A stretch of DNA of 64,000 bases from Methanomassiliicoccales archaeon PtaU1.Bin124 (GTDB taxonomy: Archaea > Thermoplasmatota > Thermoplasmata > Methanomassiliicoccales > UBA472). The position numbers and the translations under genes were made by a program. Below, in pieces: positions 17,381-27,254 of this stretch; the first letter of the stretch is position 1, and each line of letters opens with the position of its first letter. The DNA lies in NCBI GenBank assembly GCA_002067865.1, contig MVRC01000016.1, positions 62,001-126,000 on the forward strand, read 5' to 3'. The notes beneath the pieces are model-generated. The model did not search any database. It had not been told where the DNA came from and saw only the letters and a program-made list of their open reading frames with translations.

Positions 17381-18658
17381 TCAAGGAGCTTCCCTATCAT
17401 CACGAGCCCGAGACACAATGTCATTGCCCCAAATCATCTGCTCCTGGTCGAGCGCGACCGTCCGAAGCTCGGGCGAGCTCATATGCATTGCCATCGAACT
17501 CAGGTCCTTCGCCCTCCTGTCCGTGATGTCGGAGATGAAGACGATCGCCTGGCCATCGCTGGTCGGGGATCTCATTTTGACGACCGACATCTTCACCCAG
17601 ACGCAAGTCCCAGCCTTGCTTATGAAGCGTTTTTCCAGTCCATAGCTGTCGATCTTGCCCTCGATCAGCGAGCGCAACAGCTCGTTGCTCCTCAGGATGT
17701 CCCCGTCCGGTGTCAGCTCTTCGAACGTTCTTCCCCTCAATTCTTCACGTGAATAGCCCAGCATCTTTGGGAACTCATCGTTGAAATCGAGCGGGGCCCC
17801 CTTCGCATCGATGGTGATGATGCCGATCGGGGCATCCTGGAATATCGCCTTGTAAGCCCGCTGGGTCTCCCTGAGCGACCTTTCCGCATCTCTCAATCGA
17901 CTGATATCGATGAACATCAATAACGTTGCCGGTGCCGACTCCCACGGGGTCCAGACCTTCGATAGGATGATGTGCAGTGGAATCTCCGTTCCGTCCGCCC
18001 TCATTCCCACCACATCCGTATCGAAATCGAAGTTGTCGCTCGCAGCCAGCATTTGCTGTCCAATCACCGCCCTGCTCCGGTCCTGAGGGGCGATGAACTC
18101 CCCTACATGCTTGCCAAGGACCTCTTGCTCTGAAGAATAACGGAACATGGTAAGGGAACGGCGGTTGGCAAAGACCACGGCCCCTCTTTGGCAGATGACC
18201 ATGGCCACATGCGCCCCCTCGATATAGCTGCGGAAGCGCTCCTCGTTCTGCCGCAATGTCTTTTCCGCTCTGTTCTGGGCCACCGACCTGACGATCTTAT
18301 GTCTGAGCTCGGCGAACTGGACGGAAGGTGCCCCTCCCTTCTGAAGATAGCCATCGGCGCCATTGTTCAAAGCTTCGATGACGACCTCTTCCCTGCCCTT
18401 CCCGGTGAAGAGGATGAACGGTGTGTCATCGTTCCTTTCTCTGATCGTCTTCAATAGGGCGATCCCATCCATGGGGGGCATATGAAAATCGGAAACGATC
18501 GCATCATAGGTCGTGTCGGCCATCATTCGCAGGGCCGACGGTCCGGAGTCGGTGGTATCGACGGTGATGTCACCCTGCTCCTCTAGGAAAGCCTTGCATA
18601 TCTCCAGCAAAGCAGGTTCATCATCCACATACAGGACCTTTATGCCCATGTCCTTCAT
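17381..18658 (-). CDS. Response regulator with two PAS domains, no kinase domain
   Basis: A 425-residue sensory protein. The receiver (about 5-125) has acidic residues D12/D13, phospho-acceptor D57 in SDFHMPPMDG, and FTGKG. PAS 1 (about 140-255) and PAS 2 (about 265-395) follow, the latter with FQDAPIGIITID and DFNDEFPKMLGYSREEL. After residue 395 only about 30 residues remain, with no histidine-kinase H box or ATPase. Thermoplasmata have many such receiver-PAS proteins, probably parts of multi-protein relays. No kinase lies nearby. Confidence 0.85.
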   Translation of the reverse strand: MKDMGIKVLYVDDEPALLEICKAFLEEQGDITVDTTDSGPSALRMMADTTYDAIVSDFHMPPMDGIALLKTIRERNDDTPFILFTGKGREEVVIEALNNGADGYLQKGGAPSVQFAELRHKIVRSVAQNRAEKTLRQNEERFRSYIEGAHVAMVICQRGAVVFANRRSLTMFRYSSEQEVLGKHVGEFIAPQDRSRAVIGQQMLAASDNFDFDTDVVGMRADGTEIPLHIILSKVWTPWESAPATLLMFIDISRLRDAERSLRETQRAYKAIFQDAPIGIITIDAKGAPLDFNDEFPKMLGYSREELRGRTFEELTPDGDILRSNELLRSLIEGKIDSYGLEKRFISKAGTCVWVKMSVVKMRSPTSDGQAIVFISDITDRRAKDLSSMAMHMSSPELRTVALDQEQMIWGNDIVSRARDDREAP

Positions 18659-18785
18659 GAAAAGGAACGGTCAGGCCATATAAAGCGTGTCAGCTGAAAA
18701 TTCCCTTTTTGATAATATCGAATTGAGGCAACTGGCATGAAATAATTTTTTATTAAATTAATAAAATGGTGAATATTGAAATCCT

Positions 18786-19967
18786 TCAGGGCTGTTCTGA
18801 CATTATGGTCCGCCCTATCGAAACGCCATAGTCGTAGCAGCGCCTTCTTCCCTCTTCCATCGGGTTGAACCTGATGTCTAGGTCCTCCCACTTAAACTCC
18901 AGGCCGCTGTTGGCCAACAGTTCCTTCATGGCCTTCACTCCGCCCGGGACCCATCCATAGGAACCAAAGAAGCCCGCATAGCGGTTGCGGGGTTTCAGCC
19001 CCTTCAGGTATATCGCGATGTCCGCCATGGTCGGGAACGCCCCCATGTTCAACGTGGGCGATCCGAACACCAATGCCTTCGAGTCGAGCACCTCCCTGAC
19101 GATGGTGCTGCGGTCGGTGGCACTGGCCTTGCATATCTGCACCTCGGCCCCGGTGGAAGCGATCCCTTCGGCGATGGCGATGGCCATGCTCTCCGTCGAG
19201 CCCCACATCGTGTCGTAGATGATGACGGCCTTGCGGCGAGTGGAGTGCTCCGCCCATCTGCCATACGTCTCGATTATCTTCGCGATATGCTTCCTCCAGA
19301 TTATCCCGTGGGCCGTCGCGATCAATCTTATATCCAGTCCCATCAGTTTCTCCAGAGCTGCACGATACTGGCCACCGAAGGGGAGCAGGATGTTCGCGTA
19401 ATACTTCGCCGCCTCCTCGAACAGCGTCGCCTCGTCCACCTCGTCATCGAAGCGATGGCTGGCCGCGAAATGCTGACCGAACCCGTCCATAGAGAAGAGG
19501 ACCCCCTGCTCCTTGACGAACGTCATCATCGAATCGGGCCAGTGCAGCATGGGGGTCTCAATGAACTTGAGGGTGTTCCGACCGAGGCTCAGCTCCTCCC
19601 CGTCCGCGACCATCCTCAGGTCGAGCTTTCCATAGTTCAAAGGCAGGTGCTCCATCCCCTTCCTGGACGCCAATATGGGCGCACCGGTCAACTGCTGCAG
19701 CACGGGAAGGCCGCTGGAATGATCGTTCTCGCTGTGGTTGGAGATGATGTAGTCGATCTTCTTCGGATCGATGATGCTCCTGATCCTGGAGATGAGCTGC
19801 TGTACGAACGGTGTCTTCACGCAATCGATCAGCGCCACTTTTTCATCGACTATCAAGTAGGCGTTATAGGAGGTACCGCGCGGGGTCGCATAGCCATGGA
19901 AGTTACGCGTGTTCCAATCAACCGCCCCGACCCAGTAGATACCATCAGCGATCTTCACCGCATCCAT
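18786..19967 (-). CDS. fprA: Flavodiiron protein (F420H2 oxidase type)
   Basis: A 393-residue A-type flavodiiron protein that reduces O2 (or NO) to water using F420H2 or another donor. The metallo-beta-lactamase domain (1-245) has iron ligands in NHSENDHSSG, MLHWPDSMMTF, SMDGFGQHFA and ATAHGIIWR. The flavodoxin domain (about 250-393) has the FMN loop YDTMWGSTESMA, VFGSPTLNMGAFP and FGSYGWVPGG. It is a common oxygen-protection enzyme of anaerobic archaea. The F420H2 specificity is inferred from relatives in methanogens. Confidence 0.92.
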   Translation of the reverse strand: MDAVKIADGIYWVGAVDWNTRNFHGYATPRGTSYNAYLIVDEKVALIDCVKTPFVQQLISRIRSIIDPKKIDYIISNHSENDHSSGLPVLQQLTGAPILASRKGMEHLPLNYGKLDLRMVADGEELSLGRNTLKFIETPMLHWPDSMMTFVKEQGVLFSMDGFGQHFAASHRFDDEVDEATLFEEAAKYYANILLPFGGQYRAALEKLMGLDIRLIATAHGIIWRKHIAKIIETYGRWAEHSTRRKAVIIYDTMWGSTESMAIAIAEGIASTGAEVQICKASATDRSTIVREVLDSKALVFGSPTLNMGAFPTMADIAIYLKGLKPRNRYAGFFGSYGWVPGGVKAMKELLANSGLEFKWEDLDIRFNPMEEGRRRCYDYGVSIGRTIMSEQP

Positions 19968-20064
19968 TTATGTTCCCCGCAGCACTATCCTACCTGCCCA
20001 TATCTATTTCTTGCGAAAGTGGGCAGGGGGCAGCTTTAAATCAAGGCCCATTGTTTGAGGGACG

Positions 20065-20706
20065 ATGGGAATAATAGAATGGGGCATTCAGTTCCTGCTT
20101 GACATCATCTCTGGAATCGGTTACTGGGGGATCGTCGGGCTCATGGCGCTGGAGAGCATGTGCCTGCCGGTGCCGTCCGAGATCGTGATGCCGTTCGGGG
20201 GCTGGCTGGCCTACGATGGCAGGTTCGACCTGACCCTGGTCGCGTTGGCCGGAACGCTGGGATGTGTCATAGGTTCGGTCCTGGCCTATTTCATCGGTTA
20301 TTATGGTGGCCGGCCGCTGATCTGCAAGTATGGGCGTTACATCCACATCAACGAAGATGCATTGGCGACCACCGAGCGCTGGTTCGAGAAACACGGGGCG
20401 CTGGCGATCTTCGTGACCCGTCTGTTGCCGGTCGTGCGCACGTTCGTATCGTTGCCCACTGGCATAGCGAAGTACAATTTCTGGAGGTTCGTGACCCTAT
20501 CGGCCATCGGTTCGTTCATCTGGTGCTACATCCTGGCCTATATCGGGTACGTCCTTGGTCCGCAATGGCGCTCCATCGAGGGTTCGTATACCAGTATCGC
20601 GATCATCGTGGTGCTGGCAGTGGTCGGTATCTTCGGTTACTATCTGTACCGGCGCAGGCGGAACCGCAGGCTCAAGGAGAATCCACCTGTGTGTCACGAG
20701 GAGTAA
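20065..20706 (+). CDS. DedA family membrane protein
   Basis: A 213-residue DedA/SNARE-associated protein. Landmarks are MALESMCLPVPSEIVMPFGGWLA, GSVLAYFIGYYGGRP, FVTRLLPVVRTFVSLPTGIAK and a C-terminal helix followed by an Arg-rich tail. DedA proteins are thought to move lipids or support proton-driven envelope homeostasis. Four to six membrane segments are visible. The gene overlaps the convergent ABCE1 gene by 13 bases. The substrate is unknown. Confidence 0.9.
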   Translation: MGIIEWGIQFLLDIISGIGYWGIVGLMALESMCLPVPSEIVMPFGGWLAYDGRFDLTLVALAGTLGCVIGSVLAYFIGYYGGRPLICKYGRYIHINEDALATTERWFEKHGALAIFVTRLLPVVRTFVSLPTGIAKYNFWRFVTLSAIGSFIWCYILAYIGYVLGPQWRSIEGSYTSIAIIVVLAVVGIFGYYLYRRRRNRRLKENPPVCHEE

Positions 20707-22463
20707 TAATACTCTCCCTTGCCCTTCTGTTCCCTGTCCAGACGGGAGCCGGGCTTGTTGATGCGGGGCCTGTTTGTATCATTGTCCCGCCTGAACGTGA
20801 TATCGACCTTCTTCAGGAACATGTTCATTCCCTGCCGCATGTCGAACGGTCCCATGCCATGACCGTCGAATCCGGGCTGGCCTTCGAACACCATCATGGA
20901 ATCCGATACCATATCCAAGAAGTAGATGTCATGGTCGACCACCATGGCGCTACGGCCCCGCTTCTCCATGGTGCGGCGGATGGTCTTGGCGGTCTCCATC
21001 CTCTGATTGGAATCCAGATAGGCCGAGGGTTCATCCAGCAGGTATATGTCCGCATCCCTGGCCAGGCATAGCGCGACGGCGACCCGCTGCAGCTCTCCCC
21101 CTGACAGGGTCTTGACGTTCTTCTCCAGCAGCACCTTCAGGTTCATGGGATGGGCGATCTCCGTCTGGAAGAATCCTGATTCGAAGAAGTCCTTCACATA
21201 GGTGTTGAAGAGGTCGATCACCGTGCCATCGAAATCGGGGCTGATGTACTGCGGTTTGTAGCTGACCTTGATCTTGCGGTCCACGTCCCCACCCGACGGC
21301 ACCTGGACCCCTGCCAGCATCTTCACGAAAGTGGTCTTGCCGATGGCGTTTGGACCGACCACGCCGACGGTCTCGCCGATCTTGATCGACCCAGCATCGA
21401 CCTTCAGCTTGAAGGCCGGGTATTCGCAGCTCAGTTCGCCATATTCCATCAACGCCAGCTGCTGCCAGTTCTCCCGCGGGGGGTGACTCTCGAAGCGGAT
21501 GGGATATTCGCGGAAACGGATGTTCTCCTCCTTGGCATAACCATCTAGGTAGACGTTGATGGATGCCCTCACCTGGCGAGGCTGGGAGAATACACCGTAC
21601 GCTCCTTCCGAACCGAACACCAGATAGACGTTCTCGGCCAGGAAGTCCAGGATGGCCAGGTCGTGCTCGATCACGACCACGTTCTTCTCCGCGGCCATGG
21701 ATTCTATGATGCGCGCGATCTTGATGCGCTGGTAAATGTCAAGGTATGATGACGGCTCATCGAAGAAGTAGATGTCCGCGTCCTTCATCAGGGTGGCCGC
21801 GATCGCCACGCGCTGCAGCTCTCCCCCGGACAGGTCGGTCATGTTGCGCTTTACCGCCTCCTGCAGCTCTAGCAGATCCACCGCCTCGCTGACGGTCATG
21901 CGCTCCTCGACCTTCTTGAGCAGGTCGATGACCGGCCCCTTGAACACGGTCGGCAGCTTGTCCACATACTGGGGTTTCATAGAGGTGCGGAACTTCTTGG
22001 AATAGACCTTCTCCAGGTAGTCCTTCACCTCGCTCCCGGCGAAATGGTCGAGCACTTCTTCCTTCGACGGTGGGTTGTCGAATCTTCCCAGGTTCGGGAT
22101 GAGTTCGCCCGACAGCATCTTGAACGAGGTGGATTTGCCGATGCCGTTCGGTCCAAGGATGCCGGTGACGACCCCCGTCTTAGGCACTGGCAAACGGTAT
22201 AATCGGAACGAGTTCTCGCCATATTGGTGGACGATGTCGTCCAGCAGCTCGTCCGGAAGCCCGATGATCTTGATGGCCTCGAAGGGACACTTGTGCGTAC
22301 AGATGCCGCAACCCGCGCATAGCTCCTCCGATATCTCCGGCTTCCCGCTCTCCCCCATGACAACGACCTCGACACCGGTACGGACTATCGGACAATACTT
22401 GATGCACTCGGTATTGCACTTCTTGGGCTGACAGCGGTCCTTGAGGAGCGCGGCGATACGCAT
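20694..22463 (-). CDS. abcE1: Ribosome recycling ATPase ABCE1/RLI
   Basis: A 589-residue ABCE1 that splits ribosomes after termination. N-terminal Fe-S domain: CQPKKCNTECIKYCPIVRTG and CAGCGICTHKCPFEAI. Two ATPase domains follow, with Walker A GPNGIGKST and GPNAIGKTT, signatures LSGGELQRVAIA and LSGGELQRVAVA, and Walker B FFDEPSSYLD and LLDEPSAYLD. The start at 22463 (MRIAALLKD) fits the family; the open frame continues upstream to 23153 only as antisense of metG. How ABCE1 and the release factor treat UAG is of interest in a Pyl-decoding cell. Confidence 0.96.
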   Translation of the reverse strand: MRIAALLKDRCQPKKCNTECIKYCPIVRTGVEVVVMGESGKPEISEELCAGCGICTHKCPFEAIKIIGLPDELLDDIVHQYGENSFRLYRLPVPKTGVVTGILGPNGIGKSTSFKMLSGELIPNLGRFDNPPSKEEVLDHFAGSEVKDYLEKVYSKKFRTSMKPQYVDKLPTVFKGPVIDLLKKVEERMTVSEAVDLLELQEAVKRNMTDLSGGELQRVAIAATLMKDADIYFFDEPSSYLDIYQRIKIARIIESMAAEKNVVVIEHDLAILDFLAENVYLVFGSEGAYGVFSQPRQVRASINVYLDGYAKEENIRFREYPIRFESHPPRENWQQLALMEYGELSCEYPAFKLKVDAGSIKIGETVGVVGPNAIGKTTFVKMLAGVQVPSGGDVDRKIKVSYKPQYISPDFDGTVIDLFNTYVKDFFESGFFQTEIAHPMNLKVLLEKNVKTLSGGELQRVAVALCLARDADIYLLDEPSAYLDSNQRMETAKTIRRTMEKRGRSAMVVDHDIYFLDMVSDSMMVFEGQPGFDGHGMGPFDMRQGMNMFLKKVDITFRRDNDTNRPRINKPGSRLDREQKGKGEYYYSS

Positions 22464-22592
22464 GCGGACAGCAATAATGACCGGCGATAAATAGCTGATT
22501 GTCCCACGAACCACCATACGAGGGCTTCGGGCATATCTGCTGGCTGCGTTGTTAAGTTTAAATGGTTGTTGCTCGATTCGGTGGCGATAGAA

Positions 22593-24812
22593 ATGGCAAA
22601 GGTACTGGTTTGCGTCGCTTGGCCCTATTCGAACAGCGCCATACACCTGGGGCACGTGGCAGGTTCCCTCCTGCCGCCTGACATATTCGCGAAGTTCCAC
22701 ATCCTCAAGGGCGACGACGTGCTGATGGTCTCTGGTTCCGACCAGCATGGGACGCCCGTGACCGTCACTGCGGAGCGGGAGGGGACCACCCCCGAGGCCG
22801 TGGCAGAGAGGTGCCACAACATCAACAAGAAGGCCATCGAGGACCTCGGCATCGGGTTCAGCCTGTTCACCAAGACCCACACCCAGAACCACTACGATGT
22901 GGTCCATGACGTCTTCAACACTTTGCTGGAGAAGGGCCATCTGTACAAGAAGGGCACGATGCAGTACTACTGCCCTAAGTGCACCAAGTTCCTTCCCGAC
23001 CGGTATGTGGAAGGGACATGCAAGAAGTGCGGCAACGAGAGGTCCAGGGGGGACCAGTGCGAGAATTGCGGCACCACCTTCGAACCGGGCGAGCTGCTCA
23101 ACCCTCACTGCACCAATTGCGGCAGCACTCCGGTGCTGAAGGAGTCCGAGCACTATTTCCTAAGGCTGAGCGAGTTCCAGCAACCTCTTCTCGAATATGT
23201 GTCCAAGCAGGACCACTGGAGGGCCAACACGAAGCTCTTCACATCCAACTGGTTAGAGGCCGGTCTGAAGGACCGAGCTATCACCCGCGACATGTCCTGG
23301 GGGGTCAGCGTCCCGGTGCCTGGCAACGAGGGCAAGGTCATCTATGTCTGGTTCGAGGCCGTGATCGGCTATCTCAGCGCCTCCAAGGAATGGGCCAAGC
23401 TCAGCGGAGACCCTGATGCCTGGAAGGTATACTGGCAGGACCCGACGACGAAGGGATATTACTTCCTCGGGAAGGACAACATTCCGTTCCACACGATCAT
23501 CTGGCCGGCGATGTTGATGGGATATGGCGGTCTGAACCTTCCATACGATGTGCCGGCGAACGAATATCTTACCTTCAAGGGCGAGAAGTTCTCCAAGAGC
23601 AGGGGTGTCGGGATCGACGTGCCCAGCATCCTGCAGAAGTTCGAACCGGACCTGGTCCGCTACTATCTCGCCGCCAATATGCCAGAGGGCAAGGACAGCG
23701 ACTTCTCCTGGGATGACTTCGATGCCAGGATCAACAACGAGCTGGTCGCGACGCTCGGTAACTACTACCACCGCGTCCTGAGCTTCACCCACAAGAACTT
23801 CGGAGAGGTGCCTCAACTGCAGATGGAGGGCACCGAGAAGGAAAGGGAGGAGGTCTTCCAGGCCATCGCCCAGGCCAAGGCCGACATCGAAGAGCACATA
23901 TCCACCTGCCAGTTCAAGAAGGCCCTGAAGGCCGTGATGGACCTGGCCCAGTTCGGCAATCGTTTCTTCGATGCGGTCGCTCCATGGTCACTGGTCAAAT
24001 CCGACAAGGCGAAGTGCGGCTCCATGCTCAACCTCAACCTGGAGATCGTAAAGTCTCTGGCCCTGTTCACATATCCATTCCTGCCATTCTCTGCCGCAAA
24101 GGCCTGGGAGATGCTCGGCATGCGTGGAAGGATCGGCAAGGGGTCCTGGACCTGGCTGGATGATAAGATGGTGCCAGGCCAGAAGCTCGAGCTGCCCAGG
24201 CCTCTCTTCACCAAGATCGTCGTCGAAAAGGAGTCGGTCAACATGTTCCAGGAGTTCTCGAAGTTGAACCTGAAGGTAGCGCAGATCAAGGATGTCCAGG
24301 ACCACCCCAACGCGGAGAAGCTGTACGTGCTGAAGCTGGATGCCGGAAAGGAGGTTCAGCTGGTGGCCGGGATCAAGGCCTGGTACCCCAAGGACAAGCT
24401 CATCGGGAAAAAGATCGTCTACATCTCCAACCTGCAGCCGGCCAAGCTGCGCGGGGTCGAATCCCAGGGCATGATGCTGGCGGCCGAGGCCGACGAGAAG
24501 GTCTATGTGCTCACACCAGGGGACGATGCAGCGCCGGGAGACCCGGTGAACTCCGGTCTGGAGCAGAGCGAGAAACAGCTATCCTTCTCCGACTTCCAGA
24601 AGTTCCTCATCCGTACCGGCCACGTGTCCGGGGCCGAGGTCGATCTGGGTCGGAAGGTCTCCGTCAAGTTCCCGGCAGGTTCCAAGGTGCCGTCCCAGGT
24701 GGCGGTCTTCCTTCCCACCGCAGACGCCAAGGAGGGACTGCCGCTTTATACCTCCAAAGGCGTGGTCATAACCGTTGATGGGGAACTCGGCAACGGGGCG
24801 CAGGTGAGATGA
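22593..24812 (+). CDS. metG: Methionyl-tRNA synthetase with fused tRNA-binding domain
   Basis: Class I aminoacyl-tRNA synthetase of 739 residues. It has HLGH (HIGH motif), zinc knuckles with CPKCTKF, CKKCG, CENCG and CTNCG, and KFSKSRGVG (KMSKS motif). The C-terminal 190 residues start with a Trbp111/Arc1p-like OB domain (FSKLNLKVAQIKDVQDHPNAEKLYVL). The ATG at 22593 (MAKVLVC) is chosen over the one at 22566: a TTTAAAT box near 22557-22563 predicts a start at about 22587, giving a leaderless message. It overlaps the next gene by ATGA. Confidence 0.96.
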   Translation: MAKVLVCVAWPYSNSAIHLGHVAGSLLPPDIFAKFHILKGDDVLMVSGSDQHGTPVTVTAEREGTTPEAVAERCHNINKKAIEDLGIGFSLFTKTHTQNHYDVVHDVFNTLLEKGHLYKKGTMQYYCPKCTKFLPDRYVEGTCKKCGNERSRGDQCENCGTTFEPGELLNPHCTNCGSTPVLKESEHYFLRLSEFQQPLLEYVSKQDHWRANTKLFTSNWLEAGLKDRAITRDMSWGVSVPVPGNEGKVIYVWFEAVIGYLSASKEWAKLSGDPDAWKVYWQDPTTKGYYFLGKDNIPFHTIIWPAMLMGYGGLNLPYDVPANEYLTFKGEKFSKSRGVGIDVPSILQKFEPDLVRYYLAANMPEGKDSDFSWDDFDARINNELVATLGNYYHRVLSFTHKNFGEVPQLQMEGTEKEREEVFQAIAQAKADIEEHISTCQFKKALKAVMDLAQFGNRFFDAVAPWSLVKSDKAKCGSMLNLNLEIVKSLALFTYPFLPFSAAKAWEMLGMRGRIGKGSWTWLDDKMVPGQKLELPRPLFTKIVVEKESVNMFQEFSKLNLKVAQIKDVQDHPNAEKLYVLKLDAGKEVQLVAGIKAWYPKDKLIGKKIVYISNLQPAKLRGVESQGMMLAAEADEKVYVLTPGDDAAPGDPVNSGLEQSEKQLSFSDFQKFLIRTGHVSGAEVDLGRKVSVKFPAGSKVPSQVAVFLPTADAKEGLPLYTSKGVVITVDGELGNGAQVR

Positions 24813-25471
24813 AGGCTGACCTTCACATCCACTCCATCCATTCACCGGACGGCAGCAACGAGGTCAAGGACATCATCAGGATCCTGAGGTCCCAGGGCAT
24901 CAACGGAGCTGCGTTCACGGACCACAATTCAGTAGAGGGCGGAAGGGAAGCGCTCGGCCTGAAGGAGAAGGATTTCCTGGTCATCCCAGGGGTCGAGGTC
25001 AGCACCATCGAAGGTCACATCATCGCGCTCAATGTGACAGAACCGATCGAGCGCAATCTGAGCGTCATCGAGACGATCCACAGGATCCATGGTCTCGGTG
25101 GTATCGCAGTGGCGGCCCATCCCTATCGCTTCTGGTCCGGCCTGGGCGAGGAGAACATCATCGGTCAGCCGTTCGATGCGGTGGAGGTCCTCAACGGACG
25201 CTCCAACGACCGGGGAAATGCGAAGGCGGTTAAACTGGCCAGGGATCTCAAGGCGCCGGTCACGGCGGGAAGCGATTCGCACGAGAACATGACCTTGGGC
25301 GATGCTTTCACCGTGTTCCCTGAGGGCACAGAGACGATCGATCAGGCCATCCAAGCGATCCTTCATCACCAGACCAAAACAGGTGGGCGGTCCAGGAACG
25401 TTTCTCATACGGTGAAATACGTCACCAAGTCAGTCTCAGAATGGATAGGCCGGGGCATGCGCAGAATGTGA
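24809..25471 (+). CDS. PHP-domain metal-dependent phosphoesterase
   Basis: A 220-residue PHP protein with metal motifs DLHIHSIHSPDG, FTDHNSVEGG, VAAHPYRFW and GSDSHEN. It is translationally coupled to metG by the ATGA overlap. It has no membrane extension, unlike the paralogue at 16345-17286. The small size matches the YciV/TrpH group (5'-3' exonuclease or nucleoside phosphatase), but the substrate is not determined. Confidence 0.85.
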   Translation: MKADLHIHSIHSPDGSNEVKDIIRILRSQGINGAAFTDHNSVEGGREALGLKEKDFLVIPGVEVSTIEGHIIALNVTEPIERNLSVIETIHRIHGLGGIAVAAHPYRFWSGLGEENIIGQPFDAVEVLNGRSNDRGNAKAVKLARDLKAPVTAGSDSHENMTLGDAFTVFPEGTETIDQAIQAILHHQTKTGGRSRNVSHTVKYVTKSVSEWIGRGMRRM

Positions 25472-25473
25472 GT

Positions 25474-25821
25474 TCAAGCCTGGGCTATGATGGAGATCGC
25501 TTCCTTGGCGACCTTATCCGGATCGGCGCTCCGATCTAATACCATGCCGATCAGATGCTTGTTCCCGACCCCTAGTATCACCATGCAGCTATCGTTGAGG
25601 TGCAAGGTGACATGGTTCAGCTCATCACCCATCTCCCGACCGATCTGCTCTGCCGCACCCAACATCATAGAGGTTATGGCGGAGATCATGGCCCGGTCCG
25701 TCATCTTGGGAGCCGCACCCAAAGCAAAAACACCGGCGCGGGAGGAGGCATAGACGTTTACCACGCTGTCCATTTTAGACAGCTTTACGACGACGTTGTT
25801 TAATTTCGCGACGTCCTGCAT
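25474..25821 (-). CDS. Roadblock/LC7 domain protein
   Basis: A 115-residue single-domain protein of the roadblock/longin-like fold (MglB type): LNNVVVKLSKMDSVVNVYASSR, FALGAAPKMTDRAMISA, and HVTLHLNDSCMVILGVG. These proteins commonly regulate small GTPases, but no Ras-like GTPase is adjacent. It is transcribed away from the unknown gene at 26006; a TATTTAAA box lies upstream at about 25857-25868. Confidence 0.8.
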   Translation of the reverse strand: MQDVAKLNNVVVKLSKMDSVVNVYASSRAGVFALGAAPKMTDRAMISAITSMMLGAAEQIGREMGDELNHVTLHLNDSCMVILGVGNKHLIGMVLDRSADPDKVAKEAISIIAQA

Positions 25822-25975
25822 CTACCGCCTCCAGTCGACTGCAATCAAATATGTCAATTTAAATAAAAAGGTTGTGTAGTGTTATGTCATAATGAAAAAT
25901 GACCATGCGACAAGTTGACAATATTTAGCAATTCTTTGGTTCTGGTGTGTTTTTCGACCTGATGATTGCGCAAAT

Positions 25976-25984
25976 TCTATAAAG
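25976..25984 (+). promoter_or_regulatory. TATA box giving a leaderless start for the 26006 gene
   Basis: TTCTATAAAGG is centred about 26 bases before the ATG at 26006, so transcription should begin at or within a few bases of the start codon. This supports 26006 over nearby out-of-frame ATGs. Confidence 0.5.
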
Positions 25985-26005
25985 GCTCAACTCAATGCAA
26001 ATGAG

Positions 26006-27166
26006 ATGGCGCCGATTTCCCTGCCAGGGTTCTTGGGCTCCAAATCAGAGACATCCAAGATCGAACTGATACTGGTCGATTCCCTGGCATCCCCTCTGGC
26101 CTTGGAAAGAAGGCGGATGGAGAACAGAGTGGTCTCGGTAGCGAAGAAGGAGACCAGGGCAATAGTTCAATTGTTGCTCCGGAACGTCGACAACGAGGTG
26201 CCCCGGGTCCACGAGAGCATTATAAAGTGCCTGGTGGAGATCGCCAAAAGGAACGAGGGCAGGGAATCTATCATCGATTCATTGAACCATCCTGAACCTG
26301 CCATACGGAAAGGGGCCAAGATCATCATCCCGGAGGTGTGGGGCGTCCAGGCGATTCCCTATGCCACGTTGTACGAGCAGGTCTACACCCTCATGGATGC
26401 GGCCCGGGACAAGGACATTCCATTGGACGACATCGAGGTATTGATGGGCATCTCCCAGCAGGTCCTCCTCGATGGCGAGGTGATGAAGGCGATCAACGAT
26501 ATCGGCAAGTGCCTGGAGTTCGCCCGCCGGAGGTACAAGAACAGCGAATCGCTGAAGGAGTACATCTCCGACATGCTGAAGATCGCCCCCGAGCTGCACC
26601 GCATGGGCGTCAGTATCATCAATTTCGATGAGTCGCTGAAGACCGCCATCAAGGCGAGCCGGACGCGTACCTATGATTTCACTCAAGAGATAATCGATCA
26701 GCGCGTCATGGAGATGGAGGTGAAGGACCAACTGCGCAACCTTGGCCAGCTGGTCAAGGAATCCATCAAGACCAGACCGGTCTACGACATGGAGGTCTTC
26801 ATCCCCGTCGATAGGCGTATGATCACCAAGATGACGGCCGTGCTGGACGGGATCAACACCAAGAACTTATCCGGAAACCTGCCCAAGTCAATCGAGGACA
26901 TGCACAACTTCCTGCTGAAGGACTTCGAATGGTATTACAATGACGATGTCATGCGAAGACTGGGCGAGGGGGACAGCTCTGCCCACATGACGATATATCT
27001 CATCGGGATCGCATTCCTCAAGGTCGCTTCGGTCATGACCCCGTCGGTCGCCGAGGACATCTATCAGAAGTATTATAGGGGGCTCGAAGAGGCCACCAGC
27101 ATCTACACGGTCTTTTGGCCCGAGGTTGTTTTGGAGTTCATCCGGGGAATGAAGCCGGACGCGTAG
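26006..27166 (+). CDS. Unknown helical protein, HEAT-like N-terminus
   Basis: A 386-residue soluble protein that I do not recognise. Residues about 45-120 read like two or three HEAT/ARM repeats (AIVQLLLRNVDNEVPRVHES, then SIIDSLNHPEPAIRKGAKII). The rest is mainly amphipathic helix with many Met, Lys and Glu. It has no catalytic motif, membrane segment or signal peptide. It is preceded by a good TATA box and ends in TAG, with TGA ten codons later. It lies between the roadblock gene and ftsZ, so a role in cell organisation is possible but speculative. Confidence 0.7.
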   Translation: MAPISLPGFLGSKSETSKIELILVDSLASPLALERRRMENRVVSVAKKETRAIVQLLLRNVDNEVPRVHESIIKCLVEIAKRNEGRESIIDSLNHPEPAIRKGAKIIIPEVWGVQAIPYATLYEQVYTLMDAARDKDIPLDDIEVLMGISQQVLLDGEVMKAINDIGKCLEFARRRYKNSESLKEYISDMLKIAPELHRMGVSIINFDESLKTAIKASRTRTYDFTQEIIDQRVMEMEVKDQLRNLGQLVKESIKTRPVYDMEVFIPVDRRMITKMTAVLDGINTKNLSGNLPKSIEDMHNFLLKDFEWYYNDDVMRRLGEGDSSAHMTIYLIGIAFLKVASVMTPSVAEDIYQKYYRGLEEATSIYTVFWPEVVLEFIRGMKPDA

Positions 27167-27211
27167 CCAAAATGCCAATTTCCATCCCAGTGCTGATTTT
27201 TATTCGTAATG

Positions 27212-27219
27212 TTTATATT
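27212..27219 (+). promoter_or_regulatory. TATA box of ftsZ
   Basis: TTTATATT predicts transcription start near 27242-27246. This lies downstream of the in-frame ATG at 27225 and just before the one at 27255, so it decides the ftsZ start. Confidence 0.5.
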
Positions 27220-27254
27220 TGGGGATGGCATTACCAGAAGACTGGGATGCACTT

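Noticed and set aside
22464-23153. N-terminal extension of ABCE1
   Set aside because: The added sequence is antisense to metG and unlike ABCE1; the family start MRIAALLKD is at 22463.
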